DNA of 19,066 nucleotides from CAYWOS01 sp964459985 (lineage in GTDB: Bacteria; Bacillota; Clostridia; Christensenellales; Aristaeellaceae): NCBI GenBank assembly GCA_964459985.1, contig CAYWOS010000043.1, positions 1-19,066 on the forward strand, given 5' to 3'. Numbering within the stretch: the first letter of the stretch is position 1; every line of letters begins with the position of its first letter. Under the pieces are notes generated by a model, which saw only the letters and a program-made list of their open reading frames with translations, was not told the DNA's origin and did not search any database. Shown here piece after piece: positions 1-5,088 of the stretch. The position numbers were made by a program, and so were the translations under genes.

Positions 1-546
1 CTGATGCAGCTTGGTGATCTCGGTACGCATGGCAACGCGCAGCTTGGCGTCCAGGTTGGACAGCGGTTCGTCCATCAGGAAGACCTTGGGCTCGCGGACG
101 ATGGCGCGTCCCAGCGCGACGCGCTGGCGCTGGCCGCCGGAAAGCGCCTTGGGCTTGCGGTTGAGGAGATACTCGATATCCAGGATGCGGGCGGCTTCTT
201 CGACGCGGCGCTTGATTTCATCCTTGGGGGTCTTGCGCAGCTTGAGGCCGAACGCCATGTTGTCATACACCGTCATGTGCGGATACAGCGCGTAGTTCTG
301 GAAAACCATGGCGATATCGCGATCCTTGGGCGCGACGTCGTTGACCAGCTTGTCGCCGATGTAGAGCTCGCCGTCGGAGATTTCTTCCAGACCGGCGACC
401 ATGCGCAGCGTGGTCGATTTGCCGCAACCGGACGGACCGACCAGAACGATGAACTCCTTGTCTTCGATATCAAGCGTGAAGTCGCTGACCGCCGTGACGC
501 CGCCGGCGTAGACCTTATAGATGTGCTGAAGTGATACGCTGGACAT
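1..546 (-). CDS. msmX: Carbohydrate ABC transporter ATP-binding protein, MsmX/UgpC type (3' part cut by window edge)
   Basis: This is the ATPase that energises sugar-uptake ABC importers at the inner face of the membrane; in Firmicutes one MsmX-type ATPase often serves several importers. Reading minus from ATG 546-544 gives 182 residues open to the window edge (the family is usually about 360-370). Visible in order: Walker A GPSGCGKST (res 37-45), Q-loop Q83 in VFQNYALYPHMTV, signature LSGGQRQRVALGRA (135-148), Walker B VFLMDEPLSNLDAKLR (155-170). The C-terminal OB/TOBE regulatory domain would lie outside the window. The start is supported by an AAGGAGG site about 9 nt upstream. No permease or binding-protein gene is adjacent, which fits a stand-alone shared ATPase. 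The call to the CUT1 sugar ATPase subfamily is firm; the symbol msmX rather than ugpC or malK is inference. Confidence 0.9.
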   Translation of the reverse strand, partial: MSSVSLQHIYKVYAGGVTAVSDFTLDIEDKEFIVLVGPSGCGKSTTLRMVAGLEEISDGELYIGDKLVNDVAPKDRDIAMVFQNYALYPHMTVYDNMAFGLKLRKTPKDEIKRRVEEAARILDIEYLLNRKPKALSGGQRQRVALGRAIVREPKVFLMDEPLSNLDAKLRVAMRTEITKLHQ

Positions 547-615
547 GTAAACACCCTCCTTAAACTTCTGTCAGCATGGCGATCGCGCGATGCCGCGCCG
601 CCATCCGTTGCCTAT

Positions 616-644
616 ATTATACTTGGAGAAAGGCAAAAATGGAA
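616..644 (-). promoter_or_regulatory. Putative promoter for the MsmX-type ATPase gene
   Basis: A perfect TATAAT on the minus strand (616-621) has a poor -35 hexamer (TTCCAT, 639-644) at 17 bp spacing. The weak -35 together with the palindrome directly upstream (645-672) would fit an activator-dependent promoter. That reading is inference. Confidence 0.4.
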
Positions 645-672
645 GTGCGGAAACTTGACAAATATTCCGTAC
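645..672. promoter_or_regulatory. Operator-like palindrome, copy 1
   Basis: Left arm GTGCGGAA (645-652), a 12-nt spacer, right arm TTCCGTAC (665-672), with seven of eight positions complementary. A second copy with the same arms and the same spacer length lies at 696-723. It is centred about 50 bp upstream of the likely start of the minus-strand ATPase transcript, where activators often bind. The regulator is unknown. Confidence 0.55.
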
Positions 673-695
673 ATTGTTTGTGCAAGAGTTGTAAG

Positions 696-723
696 TTGCG
701 GAACGAAACGAACCATTCCGCAC
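696..723. promoter_or_regulatory. Operator-like palindrome, copy 2
   Basis: Left arm TTGCGGAA (696-703), a 12-nt spacer, right arm TTCCGCAC (716-723), with a perfect 7-bp core TGCGGAA/TTCCGCA. Its arms match copy 1 at 645-672 while the spacers are unrelated, as expected for a dimeric DNA-binding protein. It lies just upstream of the sirtuin -35 box (731), centred near -57 of the expected start. Confidence 0.6.
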
Positions 724-730
724 AATATGC

Positions 731-760
731 TTGACATCCGCCGCCAAAACGCGCCATAAT
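731..760 (+). promoter_or_regulatory. Promoter of the sirtuin gene
   Basis: A perfect TTGACA (731-736), 18 bp, then CATAAT (755-760) form a good sigma-A type promoter. Transcription would start near 767, giving a leader of only about 23 nt that carries the AAGGAG ribosome site at 775-780. Confidence 0.7.
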
Positions 761-789
761 ATTCACAAAAAGGCAAGGAGAAACTGGCA

Positions 790-1524
790 ATGGATACAAT
801 CAAAACGCTTTGCACCCTGCTGCTCGGGAACGCGCCCGCCGTCTTTCTGGGCGGCGCGGGCGTGTCCACCGAGAGCGGCATCCCCGATTTCAGGGGCACG
901 GGCGGACTGTATAACCAAAAATGGGACGTCCCGCCGGAAACCATATTGAGCCATGATTACTTCATGCAGCACACCGAGACGTTCTATTGCTTCTACCGCG
1001 AAAAGATGGTCTTCCCCGACGCGAAGCCCAACCGCGCGCACACGGCGCTCGCCGAGATGGAGCGCATGGGGCTGCTGCTGGGCGTTATCACGCAGAACAT
1101 CGACGGGCTGCATCAGCAGGCGGGCAGCAAAACCGTCGTCGAGCTGCACGGCTCCGTCCTGCGCAATCATTGCGTCCGGTGCGGCCGCGCCTATCCCGGA
1201 ACCGATATCATCCTCAAATCAAGCGGCGTGCCGTCCTGCGCCTGCGGCGGAATCATCAAGCCCGACGTCGTGCTCTACGGCGAGGCGCTGCCCGATGAAG
1301 CGATCGAGCGCGCGCTTGACCTGACCGACCGCGCGAAGCTGATGATCGTGGGCGGCACGTCGCTCACCGTGTACCCCGCCGCGTCGTTCGCGAGCGAGTT
1401 TCGCGGGAAAAAGGTCGTCATCAACAAACAGCCCACGCAGATGGATCATTGCGCCGATCTGGCGCTGTCCATCAGCATCGGCGAAGCGCTGGGCGCCTGC
1501 GCCGACCGGCTCGCGCGGCGGTAA
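790..1524 (+). CDS. cobB: NAD-dependent protein deacylase, sirtuin (Sir2/CobB family)
   Basis: Sirtuins remove acyl groups from lysines using NAD+, releasing nicotinamide and O-acyl-ADP-ribose; bacterial CobB acts in the cytoplasm on enzymes such as acetyl-CoA synthetase. The 244-aa protein has the full family signature: GAGVSTESGIPDFRG (res 22-36), TQNIDGLHQQAG (101-112), catalytic H120 in ELHGS, zinc cysteines C128 and C131 (CVRC) with C150 and C152 (CAC), IKPDVVLYGE (156-165) and GTSLTVYPAA (189-198). All catalytic and zinc residues are present, so it should be active. The start has AAGGAG at 775-780, 9 nt upstream. It is a single-gene transcript that ends 3 nt before the convergent GH130 gene, with no room for a separate terminator. 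The acyl preference (acetyl or succinyl) cannot be told from sequence. Confidence 0.95.
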   Translation: MDTIKTLCTLLLGNAPAVFLGGAGVSTESGIPDFRGTGGLYNQKWDVPPETILSHDYFMQHTETFYCFYREKMVFPDAKPNRAHTALAEMERMGLLLGVITQNIDGLHQQAGSKTVVELHGSVLRNHCVRCGRAYPGTDIILKSSGVPSCACGGIIKPDVVLYGEALPDEAIERALDLTDRAKLMIVGGTSLTVYPAASFASEFRGKKVVINKQPTQMDHCADLALSISIGEALGACADRLARR

Positions 1525-1527
1525 GAA

Positions 1528-2517
1528 TCACACGTTCGGATTGGGATGCCTGCGCATGTACGCGACCAATTCGTCGACCGTCGTGAACGCCAGCCCCGTC
1601 ACGGTGTCGGCGCAGCCGTAATAGATCGCGATGCGTCCCGTCGGCGCGTCGGTCAGCGCGGCGCAGGGGAAGGTGACGTTGGGCACGTCGCCGGCCAGCT
1701 CGTAGATCTCTTCGGGGCCAAGGATATACCACGCGCAGCGCTCCAGCACCTTCCACGGCTTTTCAAGATCGAGCAGCATGACGCCCATGCGATACACAAA
1801 GCCGTTGCAGGAATTGAGCACGCCGTGATAGATGAGCAGCCAGCCCTCGTCCGTCTCGATGGGCGTCGGGCCGGGGCCGACCTTCTTGCTCTCCCAGCCG
1901 TAGCACGGGCCGAAGGCGAAGCGGTGCTTTCCCCAATAGACCATGTCCTTGCTGAAGCTGACGAAGGTGTCGCCGAAGGGCGTGTGCCCGGTGTCCGACG
2001 GCCGCGAGAGCATGGCGTACTCGCCGCCGATTTTACGCGGGAACAATACGCCGTTTCGGTTGTAGGGCAAAAAGGCGTTCTCGAGCTGATGGAAGGTCTT
2101 GAAATCCTCCGTCCACGCCGCGCCGATGGTCGGGCCGTGATACCCGTTGCACCACGTCAGGTAGTATCTGCCGTCCTCGGGGAAGAAGCACACGCGGCAG
2201 TCGTAGCGGTACTCAAACCGCGTCACCTCGGGATCGCCCTCAAAGACGAGCGGATCGGGATTGATCGTCCATCGGAAGCCGTCCTTGCTGAACCCGGCGT
2301 GGATGTTCATGGTCATCGATCTGTCGTCGCAGCGAAACACGCCGGCGAAGCCGTCCCCAAAGGGCACGGGCGAGGAATTGAACACGCTGTTGCTCGCGGG
2401 CACGGCGTGGCGCGGGATAATGGGATTGTCCGCGAAGCGCCACACCGGCGCGTCGCAGCCGGCGGGCTTCTCCTGCCAGGGGATGTTCGGGAGCGCCGAA
2501 CCGATGATCTTCGCCAT
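1528..2517 (-). CDS. GH130 family beta-mannoside phosphorylase-like enzyme
   Basis: GH130 enzymes cleave beta-mannosidic bonds, mostly by phosphorolysis that yields mannose 1-phosphate, in the cytoplasm; some subfamilies hydrolyse instead. The 329-aa protein is a typical five-bladed beta-propeller length and shows GH130 landmarks: YDCRV (res 105-109), where D106 aligns with the general-acid Asp of DPRV, NRNGVLFPRKI (153-163), ESKKVGPGPTPIETDEGW (209-226), LLIYHGV (227-233), LLDLEKPWKVLER (248-260) and a C-terminal YYGCADT (299-305). Basic residues K211/K212 and H231 sit where phosphorylases bind phosphate, which favours phosphorolysis; this is inference. The start at 2517 is chosen because AAGGAGG (2524-2530) lies 6 nt upstream; an in-frame start at 2544 has none. 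It is near an MsmX-type ATPase gene, consistent with manno-oligosaccharide use. The exact substrate is unknown. Confidence 0.88.
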   Translation of the reverse strand: MAKIIGSALPNIPWQEKPAGCDAPVWRFADNPIIPRHAVPASNSVFNSSPVPFGDGFAGVFRCDDRSMTMNIHAGFSKDGFRWTINPDPLVFEGDPEVTRFEYRYDCRVCFFPEDGRYYLTWCNGYHGPTIGAAWTEDFKTFHQLENAFLPYNRNGVLFPRKIGGEYAMLSRPSDTGHTPFGDTFVSFSKDMVYWGKHRFAFGPCYGWESKKVGPGPTPIETDEGWLLIYHGVLNSCNGFVYRMGVMLLDLEKPWKVLERCAWYILGPEEIYELAGDVPNVTFPCAALTDAPTGRIAIYYGCADTVTGLAFTTVDELVAYMRRHPNPNV

Positions 2518-2561
2518 GGGAATCCTCCTTGCCGTTTGTAACAATTCATGGGAACATCCTG

Positions 2562-2590
2562 ATTATATCGAAGAACTTTGCGAATTGCAA
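2562..2590 (-). promoter_or_regulatory. Promoter of the GH130 gene
   Basis: On the minus strand TTGCAA (2585-2590), exactly 17 bp, then a perfect TATAAT (2562-2567). Its -35 is separated by only 2 bp from the -35 of the opposite promoter at 2593, so two polymerases could not occupy both at once. Confidence 0.7.
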
Positions 2591-2592
2591 CA

Positions 2593-2621
2593 TTGACATT
2601 CCTTCCTATATCTGATATAAA
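2593..2621 (+). promoter_or_regulatory. Promoter of the M15-like / cyclophilin / zapA operon
   Basis: A perfect TTGACA (2593-2598), exactly 17 bp, then TATAAA (2616-2621). Transcription would start near 2628, leaving a leader of about 68 nt that includes the small hairpin at 2657-2671. Confidence 0.75.
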
Positions 2622-2656
2622 TAGAGGGGCTGTTATGCGATGGCGCACGGAGTAAT

Positions 2657-2671
2657 CCCCGAAACGCGGGG
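2657..2671 (+). other. Small GC hairpin in the leader of the M15-like gene
   Basis: CCCCG, a 5-nt loop AAACG, then CGGGG, located 10 nt before the ribosome site (2681-2688). There is no T-run, so it is not a terminator. It could stabilise the 5' end or be incidental in GC-rich DNA. Confidence 0.3.
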
Positions 2672-2695
2672 CGCGAATATGGAAGGTGATTGACC

Positions 2696-3823
2696 ATGTC
2701 GAAAAACACCAAACAGGACGCCTATAAAAGGCTATGGAAATGGTTTATTCTTGTGACCATCCTTCTGGTCATCTGTCTGACGGGCTATCTGCTTCTCGAA
2801 CGCTACGGCGAATCGGCGCTTGAGCAGCGCAGGGCCGAGGTGCAGGCCGAGAACGACCGGCTGACGGAACAGCACGCGCAGGCGCTCAAGGAGCTGGCCG
2901 ATAATCAGGTCAAGCCCGAAGACCCCAAATGGCCGACCGCCGCCGCCTCGGGATGGGACGTGCTTGACGTCAGCACATTTTCGCTGAACAATCCGCGCTC
3001 GGAAACGGTCGCCCGCGCCGATCTGATCAAGGGCGGCATGATGCTGCTCAACCAGTTCGATCATTCGCTGCCCGCCGGCTTCCCCGAAACGGATATCGTG
3101 CCCGTCTACACGCTGGACAAGACCATCCCTGTCTCGGGCTCGGGCGTCAAGCTCTATCCCGTCGCCATTGACGCCTTGAGCAAAATGCTCGCCGGCGCCA
3201 AGGAAGCGGGGCTGGAGGACTATCTGATCGAGGAAGGCTACCGCACCAACGATACGCAGACCACCTATTTCAACGAGGAAATGGCCAAGCACGTCGATAA
3301 ATACACCGGCGACGCGCTCATCGAGCATACGAAGAAGTACGTCAATTACCCCGGCACGAGCGAATACCAGTCGGGCTTCGCCTTCCGCGTATCGCGCTGG
3401 CGCAACGACACCACCTTCCACGGCGTCAAATTCGTCGATTCCGAGCATTCTGACTGGCTGGTTTCCAACTGCTGGCAGTACGGCTTTATCTTCCGCTTCC
3501 CCGTCGAGGGCTATCCCAACGCCACCGTTCACGATAAGTCCTACAAAACGGGCGAAACCAAAAAGCTCATGATCTACCGCTATGTCGGCGAGGCGCACGC
3601 CGCCGTCATGCACGCGCTTGACCTGTGCATGGAGGAATACGTCGAGTATCTGGCGGCGCACCCGCACATCGCCGTCTATCAGGACGGTCAGCTCAAGTAT
3701 GAGATCACGCGCGTCGCGGACAACGGCGCCGCGAGCGTATCCGTCCAGTACAACCGCACGGCGCAGTCTTATACCGCGTCGATTGACAACATGGGGGGCG
3801 TCATCGTATCGATGACGTATTAA
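2696..3823 (+). CDS. Membrane-anchored M15B (VanY/DD-carboxypeptidase-like) protein, predicted catalytically inactive
   Basis: The 375-aa protein has an N-terminal membrane helix (about res 15-35), a short charged coiled-coil-like linker (36-72), and an extracytoplasmic domain whose fold signature is that of VanY-type D-Ala-D-Ala carboxypeptidases: EGYRTNDTQ (180-188), YPGTSEYQSGFAF (218-230), SDWLVSNCWQYGFIFRFP (252-269), YRYVGEAHA (294-302). In active M15 enzymes the motif SEHxxGxAxD gives two zinc ligands and E-x-W-H gives the catalytic Glu and third ligand. Here they read Y224, R231, K290 and I293, so all four are lost, while the substrate-side R183 of GYR is kept. The frame is intact and the context conserved, so this looks like a maintained pseudoenzyme, perhaps sensing peptidoglycan stems (inference). 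About 55 residues of beta-like sequence follow the domain. ATG 2696 fits the AAGGTGAT ribosome site; a TTG at 2690 is too close to it. It heads an operon with cyclophilin and zapA. Confidence 0.8.
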   Translation: MSKNTKQDAYKRLWKWFILVTILLVICLTGYLLLERYGESALEQRRAEVQAENDRLTEQHAQALKELADNQVKPEDPKWPTAAASGWDVLDVSTFSLNNPRSETVARADLIKGGMMLLNQFDHSLPAGFPETDIVPVYTLDKTIPVSGSGVKLYPVAIDALSKMLAGAKEAGLEDYLIEEGYRTNDTQTTYFNEEMAKHVDKYTGDALIEHTKKYVNYPGTSEYQSGFAFRVSRWRNDTTFHGVKFVDSEHSDWLVSNCWQYGFIFRFPVEGYPNATVHDKSYKTGETKKLMIYRYVGEAHAAVMHALDLCMEEYVEYLAAHPHIAVYQDGQLKYEITRVADNGAASVSVQYNRTAQSYTASIDNMGGVIVSMTY

Positions 3824-3829
3824 CGCAGA

Positions 3830-4456
3830 ATGACATACGCGCGAAAAATGTTTATCCCGATGATCCTGATCATGGTATTAAGCTGCCTTTTGTTCGCAAA
3901 TTCTTGCTTGGCGGAGGATGAAAAATCAATGGAAACACCCATTTACCCCACCTTTGAAATCGTGCTGGAAAACGGCGGCGTCATGCGCGGCGAGCTGTAT
4001 CCCGAGTTCGCGCCCCAATCGGTCGGCAATTTCATTTCGCTCGCCAACAGCGGCTTTTACGACGGGCTGATCTTCCACCGCGTCATCCCCGGCTTCATGA
4101 TTCAGGGCGGCTGTCCCAAGGGCACGGGCACGGGCGGCCCCGGCTATTCGATCAAGGGCGAGTTCTCGGGCAACGGCGTCAAAAACCCGCTCAAGCATAC
4201 CTACGGCGTGTTGAGCATGGCGCGCGCCATGAATCCCGATTCCGCAGGTTCGCAGTTCTTCATCATGACGAGCGATTCGCCGCATCTGGACGGCTCCTAC
4301 GCCGCGTTCGGCAAAGTGACCGAGGGCATGGAGTACGCCGACCGGATCGTGAACGTCGCGCGCGACCGTTCCGATAAGCCGCTCGAGGCGCAGCGCATCC
4401 AATCCATCCGCGTCGACGCGCACGGGCAGGTCTACGATTTCGAGCAGATCTATTAA
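3830..4456 (+). CDS. Cyclophilin-type peptidyl-prolyl cis-trans isomerase, probably exported
   Basis: Cyclophilins catalyse cis-trans isomerisation of X-Pro bonds in folding proteins. The domain occupies about res 40-205 with the catalytic signature FHRVIPGFMIQGG (82-94, R84 being the active-site Arg), NPDSAGSQFFI (135-145) and HLDGSYAAFGKV (152-163); His replaces the cyclosporin-contacting Trp of human CypA, as is usual in bacteria. From ATG 3830 the first 28 residues form a signal peptide: charged YARK, a long hydrophobic core, and a plausible cleavage after CLA (26-28). The gap to the upstream stop is 6 nt with no clear ribosome site, suggesting coupled translation. An internal ATG at 3929 (res 34) has GGAGG at 3913-3917 and would make a cytosolic 175-aa form. 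Function in extracytoplasmic folding is inferred from the leader and from the membrane-protein gene before it. Confidence 0.92.
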   Translation: MTYARKMFIPMILIMVLSCLLFANSCLAEDEKSMETPIYPTFEIVLENGGVMRGELYPEFAPQSVGNFISLANSGFYDGLIFHRVIPGFMIQGGCPKGTGTGGPGYSIKGEFSGNGVKNPLKHTYGVLSMARAMNPDSAGSQFFIMTSDSPHLDGSYAAFGKVTEGMEYADRIVNVARDRSDKPLEAQRIQSIRVDAHGQVYDFEQIY

Positions 4457-4457
4457 T

Positions 4458-4742
4458 ATGGACGAGAAAGCAAACCCGAATTTCACCTTCAGGATCGCCG
4501 GGCGCGACTATACCATTTCCTCGAATGATTCGACCGAGCATATGAAGCGCGTCGCGGTATACGTTGATCGCAAGATCACCGAGGTATCGGCGACGGGCAT
4601 GATGTCGCGCGAAAGCGCCGCCGTCGTCGCCGCGCTCTCGATCGCCGACGAACTGATGACGGCGCAGGACGACAACACGCGCCTGCGCCGGGAGCTCTGG
4701 CAGGCGAAAAAGGACGCGGCGGACAAGGCGCACGCCCCCTGA
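4458..4742 (+). CDS. zapA: Cell division protein ZapA
   Basis: ZapA binds FtsZ and bundles its protofilaments, stabilising the cytokinetic ring. The 94-aa protein matches the family in length and layout: an N-terminal beta part with FTFRIAGRDYTI (res 9-20), then H28-M29-K30-R31-V32-A33 and YVDRKITEV (35-43), and a long C-terminal helix (about 50-90: SAAVVAALSIADELM and the basic, polar tail). It starts 1 nt after the cyclophilin stop with no strong ribosome site of its own, so it is probably translationally coupled and is the last gene of the operon from 2593. In Clostridia zapA commonly precedes a U32 peptidase and mutS2, as it does here, which supports the call. Confidence 0.88.
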   Translation: MDEKANPNFTFRIAGRDYTISSNDSTEHMKRVAVYVDRKITEVSATGMMSRESAAVVAALSIADELMTAQDDNTRLRRELWQAKKDAADKAHAP

Positions 4743-4749
4743 ACCGCTT

Positions 4750-4780
4750 CCGCCGCGCGCGCTTAAAGGCGGCGCGGCGG
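4750..4780 (+). terminator. GC-rich hairpin just after zapA (possible transcript end)
   Basis: CCGCCGCGC (4750-4758) pairs perfectly with GCGCGGCGG (4772-4780), with 3 bp more possible inside the loop. It starts 8 nt after the zapA stop, where a terminator would be expected, but is followed by CAAAGCC and not a T-run. It may act as a 3'-end stabiliser or weak terminator; proof by sequence alone is lacking. Confidence 0.35.
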
Positions 4781-4824
4781 CAAAGCCGCGCAGCAACGGG
4801 TCAAGACGCGGCGTGAAATTCATG

Positions 4825-4924
4825 NNNNNNNNNNNNNNNNNNNNNNNNNNNNNNNNNNNNNNNNNNNNNNNNNNNNNNNNNNNNNNNNNNNNNNNNNNNN
4901 NNNNNNNNNNNNNNNNNNNNNNNN
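4825..4924. other. Assembly gap of exactly 100 N
   Basis: One hundred unknown bases, the usual placeholder for a scaffold gap of unknown size. The tandem repeats begin at the first resolved base after it, so the array probably broke the assembly and the real length here is unknown. In the rest of 4743-5088 I see no gene, only the hairpin at 4750-4780 and the repeats. Confidence 0.95.
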
Positions 4925-5022
4925 CCGTATCGCGGCAGCATAAAGCGACGCGGCAGACAAGCGAATGCCGTATCGCGGCAGCATAAAGCGACGCGGCAGA
5001 CAAGCGAATGCCGTATCGCGGC
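4925..5022. repeat. 43-bp tandem repeat array (2.3 copies resolved)
   Basis: Two identical 43-bp units (4925-4967 and 4968-5010) are followed by the first 12 bases of a third (5011-5022). There are no spacers, so it is not a CRISPR array. Each unit is itself two related halves, CGCGGCAGCATAAAGCGA and CGCGGCAGACAAGCGA, plus a short tail. At the unit junction TGCCG-TATCG-CGGCA can form a 5-bp hairpin. The unit is not a multiple of three, so it is not a coding repeat. The array abuts the gap and is probably longer in reality. Confidence 0.9.
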
Positions 5023-5088
5023 GCGCGCAAACGATACGCGGCGGCGCGGCGCGCGATCAAAATAAGCGGGAGTTGGCAAAGCAAGCGC

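Noticed and set aside
655..660. TTGACA that looks like a plus-strand -35 box
   Set aside because: No -10 lies at 16-18 bp, and the hexamer falls in the spacer of palindrome copy 1; the better plus promoter is at 731-760.
1524..1528. Shared bidirectional terminator between the sirtuin and GH130 genes
   Set aside because: Only 3 nt separate the two stops and I see no hairpin with a T-run around them.
3893..3910. Lipobox in the cyclophilin leader (ANSC)
   Set aside because: Asn at -2 and Ala at -3 are poor for lipoprotein processing; cleavage after CLA by signal peptidase I is more likely.
4925..5022. Possible CRISPR array
   Set aside because: Units are directly contiguous with no unique spacers, and no cas gene is near.
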